From the NCBI GenBank assembly GCA_965200925.1, contig OZ241738.1:744001-808000 (forward strand): a stretch of 64,000 nt of DNA, given 5' to 3'. The notes under the pieces were generated by a model that made no database searches, was not told where the DNA came from, and worked only from the letters and a program-made list of their open reading frames with translations. Shown piece by piece: positions 18,605-26,187 of this stretch (position 1 is the stretch's first letter; the number at the start of each line of letters is the position of its first letter). Both the position numbers and the translations under genes were made by a program. Origin of the DNA: WTGU01 sp965200925. GTDB lineage: Bacteria; Pseudomonadota; Alphaproteobacteria; UBA828.

Positions 18605-18898
18605 TTGCGAGAGTCGGCGCCGCGCCGGCGGAGCGAGGAGGGGGCGCTGCCGCTTCTGGAGGACAGGGAGGTTTCCATCGACGCGATCTACGTCCCGGCC
18701 AAGCGCCGGCGGACGCGCGACGCGGCGACGGTGGCGGCGCTCGCCGAAAGCATCCTCGAAGAGGGGTTGAAGGCACCCATCCTCGTCCGCGAGGACGGCG
18801 CGCGCTACATCCTCGTGGAGGGGCTCCAGCGCCTGGAGGCGTGCAAGGCGCTGGGGGAAGAGACCATCGCCTGCACGCTGGTCCAGGCGCGCGGCTGA
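18605..18898 (+). CDS. Orphan ParB/Srx N-terminal-domain protein
   Basis: A 97-residue protein consisting only of a ParB N-terminal domain: it has VSIDAIYVPAKRRR (about residues 23-36), LAESILEEGLKAPILV (46-61) and the VEGLQRLEACKALGEETI signature (71-88), which corresponds to the GerRRL motif that binds nucleotide. The helix-turn-helix and dimer domains of chromosomal ParB are absent, so it is not a partition protein; related stand-alone domains act as nucleases, kinases or CTPases. Start is a TTG at 18605; the next plausible start would trim the Arg-rich leader. It lies between a DUF924 and a gamma-glutamyltransferase gene, 20 bases before the latter. Confidence 0.75.
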   Translation: MRESAPRRRSEEGALPLLEDREVSIDAIYVPAKRRRTRDAATVAALAESILEEGLKAPILVREDGARYILVEGLQRLEACKALGEETIACTLVQARG

Positions 18899-18918
18899 CG
18901 CGGGCGAGAAGCGGGCGG

Positions 18919-20505
18919 ATGCGCGATTTCCAGCGTCCGGGGCGGTCCCCGGCCTACGGCGCCGACGGCATGGCGGCGACCTCGCATCCGCTGGCGACGG
19001 CCACCGCCCTCGACGTGTTGAAGGCGGGCGGCAACGCGGTGGACGCGGCGGTGGCGGCCTGCGCCCTCCTGGGCGTGGTGGAGCCGCAGTCGACCGGCAT
19101 CGGCGGCGACTGCTTCGCGCTCTACGCGCCCGGCGGGCGGGTGCCGCCGGTCGCCGTCAACGGCTCCGGCGGGGCGCCGGCACTGGCGAGCGTGGAACAT
19201 TTCCGCGAGCGGGGCATCGACTCCATCGGCTTCCAGAGCCCGCACGCCGTCACCGTGCCCGGTGCCGTCGGCACCTGGGCATGGCTGCTGGAGGAACACG
19301 GCAGCAAGGGCTTCGACGAGCTGCTGCGCCCGGCCATCCGCTACGCCGACGAGGGTTACGTCATCCACGACCGGGTGGCCCGCGACTGGGCGTTCAACGC
19401 CGGCAAGCTCGAAGCCTGCGAGAATGCGCGCCGCCTCTTCCTGCCCGACGGCCGCGCGCCCCGCGCCGGTACGCGCCACCGGCAACCGGCGCTGGCGCGG
19501 ACGTTGCGCCTGATCGCCGAGGGCGGCGCGGCGGCCTTCTACGAAAGCGCGGTGGGTGCGGATATCGCGGCCTATCTGGAGGCGCGCGGAAGCCTCATGC
19601 GCGCGGGCGACCTGGCCGGCTTCGCGCCGCGGCCCGTAGCCCCCATCGCCACTTCCTACGGCGGCTACGACGTCTACGAGTGTCCGCCCAACGGGCAAGG
19701 CGTCGTCGCGCTGCTGATCCTGAACATCCTGCGCGGCTTCGAGAGGGGCGGACTCGACCCGGTGGGCACCGAGCGCCTCCACCTGCAGGCGGAGGCGACG
19801 CGCCTCGCCTATCGTGACCGCGCCGCGCTGATCGCCGATCCGGAGGCGGTGGACGTGCCGACCGAGGCGCTGCTCGCGCCCGCCTACGCCGACGCCATGC
19901 GCCGCCACATCCGGCGCGACCGGGCCATGCCGGCGACCCTGCCGCCGGGCTACCCGGCGCACGGGGATACGGTCTATCTCACCGTGGTGGACGGTGCCGG
20001 CAACGCCATCTCGCTCATCAACTCGCTCTTCCAACCCTTCGGCAGCGGCCTTTGCACGCCGATGGGGGTGATGCTGCAAAACCGGGGCGCGAGCTTCGTC
20101 GTGGACCCGGCGCATCCCAACCGCATCGCCGGCGGCAAGCGGCCCCTGCATACGATCATCCCCGGCATGGTGGGGGAGGGGGAGCGGGCCGTCATGCCGT
20201 TCGGCGTGATGGGCGGCCACTACCAAGCCTGCGGCCATGCGCATTTTCTGGGCAACGTGATCGACCACGGGATGGACGTGCAGGAGGCGCTGGACTGCCC
20301 GCGCGCCTTCCATTTCGACGGTGTGCTCGCGCTGGAGACGACCGTTTCGGACGAGACCGCCGCGCGTCTGGCGGGCCTGGGCCATGTCGTGCGACGCGCC
20401 GAGCAGCCACACGGCGGCGGCCAGGCGATCCGCATCGACCACGCCGCGGGCGTGCTCGTCGGCGGCTCGGACCCGCGCAAGGACGGGTGCGCGCTGGGGC
20501 TCTGA
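18919..20505 (+). CDS. Gamma-glutamyltransferase family protein
   Basis: A 528-residue Ntn-hydrolase of the gamma-glutamyltransferase family. The N-terminal half has GGNAVDAAVAAC, EPQSTGIGGDCF and the SYGGYDVYECPPNGQG strings. The precursor would cleave itself before Thr351 in GDTVYLTVVD, giving the usual large and small subunits; PMGVMLQNRG follows as expected. No Sec signal peptide is seen at the start (MRDFQRP), so it is probably cytoplasmic like the YwrD-type members. It would release glutamate from gamma-glutamyl compounds or cleave acyl amides. With HyuAB nearby, a gamma-glutamyl/5-oxoproline route is possible. Confidence 0.88.
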   Translation: MRDFQRPGRSPAYGADGMAATSHPLATATALDVLKAGGNAVDAAVAACALLGVVEPQSTGIGGDCFALYAPGGRVPPVAVNGSGGAPALASVEHFRERGIDSIGFQSPHAVTVPGAVGTWAWLLEEHGSKGFDELLRPAIRYADEGYVIHDRVARDWAFNAGKLEACENARRLFLPDGRAPRAGTRHRQPALARTLRLIAEGGAAAFYESAVGADIAAYLEARGSLMRAGDLAGFAPRPVAPIATSYGGYDVYECPPNGQGVVALLILNILRGFERGGLDPVGTERLHLQAEATRLAYRDRAALIADPEAVDVPTEALLAPAYADAMRRHIRRDRAMPATLPPGYPAHGDTVYLTVVDGAGNAISLINSLFQPFGSGLCTPMGVMLQNRGASFVVDPAHPNRIAGGKRPLHTIIPGMVGEGERAVMPFGVMGGHYQACGHAHFLGNVIDHGMDVQEALDCPRAFHFDGVLALETTVSDETAARLAGLGHVVRRAEQPHGGGQAIRIDHAAGVLVGGSDPRKDGCALGL

Positions 20506-20537
20506 CGGTTTTCCCGCAACACGAGAGGAGGAGAGCG

Positions 20538-20993
20538 ATGACGTTCGAGGAGCAGGTTGCGCGGTTGACGGCGATCGAGGACATCAAGCAGCTCAAGGCG
20601 CGCTACTGCCAGCTGTGCGACGCGGGCTACGACCCGGACGGCCTCGCCGCGATGTTCGTCGAAGACGCGATCTGGGATGGCGCCAGCTTCGGCCGCCATG
20701 TCGGGCGCGCGGCGATCCGCGCATTCTTCGCGGGCATTTCGAGCGACATCGTGTTCGCGGCCCATCTGGTGCTGAACCCGATCATCTCGGTGGAGGGCGA
20801 CGCCGCCAACGGCAAGTGGTGGCTGATCATGCCTTGCACCACGGCAACCGACGGCGGCGGCAAGGAGGCGCGCTGGCTGCTCGCGGAATACGACGACGAT
20901 TACGTCCGCATCGACAGCGCGTGGTACTTCAAGCACTTGCGGCTCGACCTGAAGTTCTTCGCACCGCACAAGGACGGCTGGATCGAGCGGTAG
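20538..20993 (+). CDS. NTF2-like (SnoaL-type) small protein
   Basis: A 151-residue protein with the NTF2-like cone fold pattern: an N-terminal helix (IEDIKQLKARYCQLCDAGYDPDG), FVEDAIWDG, GRAAIRAFF and a C-terminal strand KHLRLDLKFFAPHKDGW. The start at 20538 follows GAGAGCG. Such proteins are isomerases, dehydratases, polyketide-cyclase-like enzymes or ligand carriers. A clear paralogue sits at 50367, immediately after a Liv-type binding protein related to the one at 24802, so the two families appear to travel together. Function not assigned. Confidence 0.8.
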   Translation: MTFEEQVARLTAIEDIKQLKARYCQLCDAGYDPDGLAAMFVEDAIWDGASFGRHVGRAAIRAFFAGISSDIVFAAHLVLNPIISVEGDAANGKWWLIMPCTTATDGGGKEARWLLAEYDDDYVRIDSAWYFKHLRLDLKFFAPHKDGWIER

Positions 20994-21155
20994 GGGCGCG
21001 CCGGTGCACTCGGGGTGGAGCACGAAAAGGAAGGAACTCCCTCTGGAGGCCCGCATGGCGGAAAAGGCGAAAAAGCCCCCACCGACGCGGCGAATTCGAA
21101 TGGAAGGGTGACGGCTCTCTGGCGCAAGGTCGGGGACGGCCCGCGCCCCGAAAAA

Positions 21156-22220
21156 TCACGACTGGCGTTTGAGGGCGCCCTCGGCGGTGGTGTCGGACTT
21201 GAAGGGCCAGTAGAGCTCGGCGTTGCGGGTGATGCCGCTGCGGCGGAAGATGATGATCAACATCATGACGATGCCCACCACCACCCAGGTGCTGCTGGTG
21301 GGCAGGACGAAGCCGTCCTTCCCGAACATCCCGCTTTCGAGGTTCTTCAACAGGTCGATCACGACGGTCATGACCACGACGCCGACCACCGCCCCGGAGA
21401 GGCTCTGCATCCCGCCGATCACCAACATCGCCAGGGTGATGAGGGTCAGGTTCAGGAAGAAGGTGTCGACCGTGAGCATCCCGAGGAAGTGGCCGAACAG
21501 CCCGCCTGCCATGCCGCAGAAGAAGCCGCTGATGACGAAGGCCAGCAGGCGCTGGCCGAAGACGTTCACTCCGGCCGCCTTGGCCGCCACCTCGTCGTCG
21601 CGGGAGGCCCGCAGCGCCAGGCCGAACTTGGAGCGCGAATAGAAGAACGCGGCGACGATGGTGACCACCGCATAGGCATAAGCCACCCAAGGGGTCGTCG
21701 TCTGCGGCAGGCCGATCACCGAGCTCGCACCGGACGTCCAGGTGCTCCAGCGCAGATAGACGGAATAGATGATCATCAGGAACGCGAAGGTGCCGATCGA
21801 GGCGGCGATGCCCGACAATCGCATGAGCGCGTAGCCCGCGACCGCGGCCACCGCCGCGCTGAGCAGGCCGGCCAGGAAGATCGCCAGCACGAAATGGTGG
21901 CTGTTGTTCAACAGGTAGTCCGGCAACCCCGGCATGAACATCTCGCGGGTCATCTCGCAGCAGGTCTGCCAGCCGGTGGCATAGGCGCCGATCATCATGA
22001 AGCCGATATGGCCGAAGGACATGATTCCGGAGTTGCCGATGAAGAGATAGAGGGCGACGACGATCACCACCCGGATGAGGCCTTCCGTCAGCGTGCGCGC
22101 CAGGATGCGGTCGTCCAGGGCGACCACCACCGCGGTGACGATCAGGAGGCCTACGCACAGGTTCACGAGCGGCCAGAAATGCCGGATGCGGCGGAGGAGC
22201 GGAGTCGTGGCGTCGATCAT
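21156..22220 (-). CDS. livM: Second Liv-type ABC transporter, permease LivM
   Basis: A 354-residue polytopic inner-membrane permease. GNSGIMSFGHIGFMMIGAY and the cytoplasmic loop SKFGLALRASRDDEVAAKAAG are LivM marks. It starts at 22220 inside the livH stop (TGATG). It is the last gene of a compact minus-strand operon livG-livF-livH-livM. The C-terminus ends in a long charged tail. Its binding protein is likely the divergent gene at 24802. Confidence 0.9.
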   Translation of the reverse strand: MIDATTPLLRRIRHFWPLVNLCVGLLIVTAVVVALDDRILARTLTEGLIRVVIVVALYLFIGNSGIMSFGHIGFMMIGAYATGWQTCCEMTREMFMPGLPDYLLNNSHHFVLAIFLAGLLSAAVAAVAGYALMRLSGIAASIGTFAFLMIIYSVYLRWSTWTSGASSVIGLPQTTTPWVAYAYAVVTIVAAFFYSRSKFGLALRASRDDEVAAKAAGVNVFGQRLLAFVISGFFCGMAGGLFGHFLGMLTVDTFFLNLTLITLAMLVIGGMQSLSGAVVGVVVMTVVIDLLKNLESGMFGKDGFVLPTSSTWVVVGIVMMLIIIFRRSGITRNAELYWPFKSDTTAEGALKRQS

Positions 22221-23137
22221 CAGACCCGTTCCTTGAAGGCCCTGGTCGGGATCAGCCCTTGCGGGCGGGCCAGCAGGATGATCACCACCAGGCCGAAGAC
22301 GAAGGCGTCGCGGAAACCCCGCATCCCCTCGGGCAGGACGGCGATCAGCACCGTCGAGAAGATGCCGACGACGTAGCCGCCGACCACCGCGCCGATCAGG
22401 CTGCCCATGCCGCCGATCACCGTGGCGATGAAGGCGTAGAGCATCAGGAAGACACCGCCGCGGAAGCTCAGGATGCCCGTCTGCGTGTGGTACATCAGCG
22501 CCATGATGCCGGCCAGCGCGCCGCTGATGACGAAGGCCAGGGCGATCACCCGGGTCGCGTTGACGCCCAGCATCCGCGCCATGCGGAAATCCTCGGCCGC
22601 GGCCCGCATCTCCACGCCGATGGGCGTGCGCCGCAGGAAGAGCGTCAACAGGACGAGCAGAATCCACGTCACCGCCACGATCACCAACTGGAGCACGGGG
22701 ACCTGGATCTTGTCCGAGAGCGCGACCACGCCGGTGAGCTCGGGCCACAGCGCCACCGCCTTCGGCCGTCCGCTGTAGAGCATGATGATCAGGTTCTGGA
22801 TCGAGAAGCTGAGCGCGATGGAGGCGATCATCAGCACGGCCGGCGGGGCCGTCTGGATGTGGCGGAAGAGGAGGAAATAGGAAGCCAGGGCGAAGACGAT
22901 CACCACGCCGACCGAGCAGACGATGAGCGCGACCGGATGGAAGCCCAGGATCAGCGGCACCGCGACCACCGCGGTCGCCGGCACGATCAGGGAGAACCCG
23001 CCCACGCTGATGAAGTCCCCGTGGGCGAAGTTGATGAGCCGCAGCACGCCGAACAGGAGGCCGATGCCGAGCGCACCCAGGGCGTAGAAGCTGCCGAGGC
23101 TCAGGCTCGAAATGATGACCTGGACGATGGTCTCCAT
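22220..23137 (-). CDS. livH: Second Liv-type ABC transporter, permease LivH
   Basis: A 305-residue polytopic permease with the typical opening SSLSLGSFYALGALGIGLLF, RLINFAHGDFISVGG and a conserved GMGSLIGAVVGG near the end. It pairs with the LivM at 21156. Both ends overlap neighbouring genes by one base (TGATG), indicating tightly coupled translation. Confidence 0.9.
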   Translation of the reverse strand: METIVQVIISSLSLGSFYALGALGIGLLFGVLRLINFAHGDFISVGGFSLIVPATAVVAVPLILGFHPVALIVCSVGVVIVFALASYFLLFRHIQTAPPAVLMIASIALSFSIQNLIIMLYSGRPKAVALWPELTGVVALSDKIQVPVLQLVIVAVTWILLVLLTLFLRRTPIGVEMRAAAEDFRMARMLGVNATRVIALAFVISGALAGIMALMYHTQTGILSFRGGVFLMLYAFIATVIGGMGSLIGAVVGGYVVGIFSTVLIAVLPEGMRGFRDAFVFGLVVIILLARPQGLIPTRAFKERV

Positions 23138-23883
23138 CAGAACTCGACCTCGCCCGCATGCTCCACGCCTTCGGTGAAGCCGAAATAGGCTTGGCGGACC
23201 TTCTCGCCGTCGCTGAGCGCCGCCGCCTCGCCCTCGAGCTGGATCTCGCCGCTGCGCAGGACGTAGAGGCGGTCCGCCGCCTTCAGGGCGCGCTCGGAAC
23301 TCTGCTCCACGATGAGCAGGGTCAGGCCGCGCGATTCCCGCAGCTCGATGAGGACTTCGTAGACCCGGTCCACCAGATTCGGCGCGAGGCCCAGCGAGGG
23401 CTCGTCGATGGTCATGATGCGCGGGTTGGTGAGGAGCGCACGGCCGATCACCAGCATCTGCTGCTCGCCGCCGGAGAGCTTGCCCGCCGCCCCCTTGCGG
23501 CGTTCCGCCAGCACCGGGAAGAGGTCCAGCACCCGCTTGAAGTCGTCCTCGATGGCGCCCCGGTCCTTGCGCATCCGGGTGCCGAGGCGGAGGTTCTCCT
23601 CGACGCTCAAGGTGGTGAAGACGTGGCGGCCTTCCGGGACCTGCGAGATGCCGCGCCGGGCCACCGCCTCCGGCGTCAGGCCGGCGATGGGCTTGCCGTT
23701 GAAGACGATATTGCCGCTGGTCGGCCGCAGCACGCCGGAGACGGTAAGCAGGGTGGTGGACTTGCCGGCGCCGTTCGGCCCCACGACGCAGACGATCTCC
23801 CCTTCCGAGACGGTCACCGAGACGCCGCGCACGGCCGGCACGCGGCCGTAATGGACGTGGATGTCTTCGACGGAGAGCAGCAT
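23137..23883 (-). CDS. livF: Second Liv-type ABC transporter, ATPase LivF
   Basis: A 248-residue ABC ATPase with Walker A GPNGAGKST, signature LSGGEQQ and Walker B IMTIDEPSLGLAP, all canonical for LivF. It ends with an unusual acidic tail (GVEHAGEVEF). It overlaps livG and livH by one base at each end. Confidence 0.92.
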   Translation of the reverse strand: MLLSVEDIHVHYGRVPAVRGVSVTVSEGEIVCVVGPNGAGKSTTLLTVSGVLRPTSGNIVFNGKPIAGLTPEAVARRGISQVPEGRHVFTTLSVEENLRLGTRMRKDRGAIEDDFKRVLDLFPVLAERRKGAAGKLSGGEQQMLVIGRALLTNPRIMTIDEPSLGLAPNLVDRVYEVLIELRESRGLTLLIVEQSSERALKAADRLYVLRSGEIQLEGEAAALSDGEKVRQAYFGFTEGVEHAGEVEF

Positions 23884-24638
23884 CAGTCGTGGCCGAGATA
23901 GGCGGCGATCACCGCCTCGTTGGCCTGCACCTCGCCCGGCGTGCCGCGGGCGATGGTGCGCCCGCTGTCCAGCACGTGGATGCGTTCGCAGACGCCCATG
24001 ATGACGCGCATGTTGTGCTCGATCAGCAGGACGCCGCAGCCGAAGCGCTGCGGGATCTCGCGCACCAGGTGCATCACGTCGTCGCATTCGAGGTCGGACA
24101 TGCCGGCCGCCGGCTCGTCCAGGAGGACGAAGGCCGGACGCATGGCGAGCGCCCGCGCGATGCCGACGCGGCGCTCGTCGGTATAGGGGAGGACGCCGGC
24201 CGGGTCCGCCGCCTTGTCCGCGAGGCCGATCCATTCGAGGATCTCCATCGCCTGCGCGTGGGCCTTGCGGCGTGAGAGGCCGAGGCTGACGGCGGCGACC
24301 TCGACGTTCTCGCTCACCGGCATGTCGCGGAAGAGCCGCCCGGCCTGGAAGGTGCGGGCCACGCCGTGGCGTCTGATCCAGTGGGGGGTGAGGGTCGAGA
24401 TCACGCGCGCGCCCAGCAGGACCTCCCCGGCGGCGGGGACCTGGAACCCCGTCATGGCGTTGACGAGGGTGGTCTTGCCCGCGCCGTTCGGCCCGATCAG
24501 GCCCAGGATCTCGCCACGATGGAGGGTCTCGTCGACTCCGTCGACGGCGGTCAGGCCCTCGAAGCGAACGGTCACCCCGCGTGCCTCGAGGGTCGGACCC
24601 TCCGGCCCGCGCGCTTCCGCTGCGGCCTCCCGTGGCAC
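23883..24638 (-). CDS. livG: Second Liv-type ABC transporter, ATPase LivG
   Basis: A 251-residue ABC ATPase, first gene of the operon. It has Walker A GPNGAGKTT and Walker B FVLLDEPAAGM; the signature position reads LPYTDERRVGIARAL rather than the canonical SGGQ, a variant also seen in some LivG proteins (YGEQRRLEIARAL). The long N-terminus (MPREAAAEARGPEGPTLEARGVTV) holds about a dozen residues before the fold begins, so the true start may be a few codons later. Confidence 0.88.
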   Translation of the reverse strand: MPREAAAEARGPEGPTLEARGVTVRFEGLTAVDGVDETLHRGEILGLIGPNGAGKTTLVNAMTGFQVPAAGEVLLGARVISTLTPHWIRRHGVARTFQAGRLFRDMPVSENVEVAAVSLGLSRRKAHAQAMEILEWIGLADKAADPAGVLPYTDERRVGIARALAMRPAFVLLDEPAAGMSDLECDDVMHLVREIPQRFGCGVLLIEHNMRVIMGVCERIHVLDSGRTIARGTPGEVQANEAVIAAYLGHD

Positions 24639-24733
24639 CAGGCGCCTCCGCTGCCCCGCCTCCCTCGCGCCCGTTTGCTACTGAACGGCGGGCGGAAAAT
24701 CAACGAAAATCGCGGATCGCGGGCGGAACGGGC

Positions 24734-24761
24734 TTGCAAATCCCGATTCCGCACAGACAAT
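24734..24761 (+). promoter_or_regulatory. Possible promoter of the binding-protein gene at 24802
   Basis: TTGCAA (24734-24739) and GACAAT (24756-24761) are 16 bases apart, each with four of six or more consensus matches. They lie in the 163-base divergent region between livG on the minus strand and the binding-protein gene. Moderate support only. Confidence 0.35.
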
Positions 24762-24801
24762 GACCCGTCACCGCAACGACCAGACAGGGAGATCGGGTGG
24801 G

Positions 24802-26019
24802 ATGAAGAAGTATGTTTCAATCGCCGCGGCTGGCGCGCTGGCGCTGGGCATGGCCTCCGCCGCGCCCGCGTCGGCGGACGATCACGAGGTCGTCTTCGGC
24901 TTCGCCGCTTCGCAGTCCGGCTGGATGCAGGCCTATAGCGGGCCGTCCACCAACGCCGCCTTGATCGCGATCGACGACTGGAACGCCAAGGGTGGCTTGC
25001 TCGGCAAGAAGATCCGGGCGGTCTTCGCGGATGCCAAGACCGACCGCGCCGAGAGCGCCAAGGCCGGCATCTCGGTCATCAACGAGGGCGCCGCCGCGAT
25101 GGCGGTCGACTGCGACTACGACTTCGGCGCGCCCGCCGCGCTGCAGGCGCAGAACGCCGGGATCATCTCGATCTTCCTGTGCGCGGAAAGCGTGCTGGCC
25201 GGCATCCAGGGGATCGGCAAGTACTCCTTCTCCAGTTCGATCCTCGCCGCCGTGCAGGGCGCGACCATCGCCGAATGGGGCTGGAAGAAGAGGGGATGGC
25301 GGACGGCCTATCTGCTGCTGGACGACGTGCTCGAATACAACAAGGGCATCTGCTACGGCTTCGACTGGATGTGGCGCGAGGTGCTGGGCGGCGAGATCGT
25401 CGGCCACGACGTCTACCAGAACGAGGACCCGAGCATCCAGGCGCAGGTGGACCGCATCCGCGCGCTGCCCGAAGAGCCGGACATCATCGAGAATTGCAGC
25501 TACATCCCCGGCGGGGCGAGCGCGATCAAGCAGATCCGCGCGGCGGGCATCAAGGCGCCCATCGGTGGCGGTAGCTCGATGACGGGGGTCTACTGGCAGG
25601 ATTCGGTGCCCGGCCTCTCCGGCCATTTCGTGCCCGAGCAGGCGTCGATCTACGGCGACGATCCGCGCCCGGCGGTGCAGGAGTTCCTCAAGAAGTACGA
25701 GGCCAAGTTCGGCGAGAAGGTGAACAACCAGTACGCCTTCCCCGGCTACGTGGTGTTCGAGATGTGGGCCAAGGCGGTGGAGAAGGCCGGCACCTTCGAC
25801 ACCGACGCGGTCGTCGAGGCGCTCGAGAGCTTTCGCGAAGAACCGGTGCTCGTGGGCACGCGGACCTTCACCGACCAGCTCCACCATCAGAACTTCGCGC
25901 CCTATCTGATCATGGAGACCACCAACAACCAGCCGGCGGTGATCGATTCGTGGACGATCTCCGAGCCGGTGCCGATGGACGTGCTGTTCGGCAAGCGCTA
26001 CGGCTACATCGCGCGCTGA
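24802..26019 (+). CDS. Periplasmic Liv-type substrate-binding protein, paired with the second Liv operon
   Basis: A 405-residue Peripla_BP_6-type protein. I start it at 24802, giving a Sec signal peptide MKKYVSIAAAGALALGMASA ending near ASA; the mature part opens HEVVFGFAASQSGWMQAYSGP. VDCDYDFGAPAALQAQNAG and FLCAESVLAGIQGIG form the first-lobe core. It is a close relative of the protein at 49129 and much less like the one at 11471. It is divergent from the Liv operon whose permeases it would feed, and followed by a strong terminator. Ligand unknown; aromatic residues around SQSGWMQAY may contact it. Confidence 0.9.
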   Translation: MKKYVSIAAAGALALGMASAAPASADDHEVVFGFAASQSGWMQAYSGPSTNAALIAIDDWNAKGGLLGKKIRAVFADAKTDRAESAKAGISVINEGAAAMAVDCDYDFGAPAALQAQNAGIISIFLCAESVLAGIQGIGKYSFSSSILAAVQGATIAEWGWKKRGWRTAYLLLDDVLEYNKGICYGFDWMWREVLGGEIVGHDVYQNEDPSIQAQVDRIRALPEEPDIIENCSYIPGGASAIKQIRAAGIKAPIGGGSSMTGVYWQDSVPGLSGHFVPEQASIYGDDPRPAVQEFLKKYEAKFGEKVNNQYAFPGYVVFEMWAKAVEKAGTFDTDAVVEALESFREEPVLVGTRTFTDQLHHQNFAPYLIMETTNNQPAVIDSWTISEPVPMDVLFGKRYGYIAR

Positions 26020-26041
26020 CGCACCGCCTTCCGAACCTTCG

Positions 26042-26080
26042 ACGCCCCGCCCGGGCCCCCCGGGCGGGGCGTTTCTTTTC
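26042..26080 (+). terminator. Strong intrinsic terminator
   Basis: A perfect 13-bp GC stem (26043-26055 with 26059-26071, loop CCC) is followed by TTTCTTTTC. It lies 23 bases after the stop of the binding-protein gene and insulates it from the lipoprotein gene downstream. Confidence 0.9.
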
Positions 26081-26121
26081 GTCGTTTCAGGCGCCCGGTG
26101 CGCGTCGGCGAATGGAAATTC

Positions 26122-26149
26122 TTGTCACCCCCCCCCCCCGTGGTAGGGA
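26122..26149 (+). promoter_or_regulatory. Promoter-like element with a run of 12 C between its boxes
   Basis: A -35-like TTGTCA (26122-26127, five of six matches) is followed at once by 12 C (26128-26139), then GTGG and TAGGGA at the -10 position (26144-26149), a 16-base spacing. The -10 match is weak, but the same GGTAG...GCCGCAC string with a better -10 lies before the paralogue at 5476, which lacks the C run. A change of one C would alter box spacing, as in the phase-variable poly-C promoter of the Neisseria opc gene. Inference; the run may also be sequenced imprecisely. Confidence 0.45.
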
Positions 26150-26187
26150 CGCCGCACCTTACAACGGGTCCGGCAGGGAGAATATTG

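Noticed and set aside
18605..18898. Chromosome partition gene parB
   Set aside because: Only the N-terminal domain is present and no parA lies nearby.
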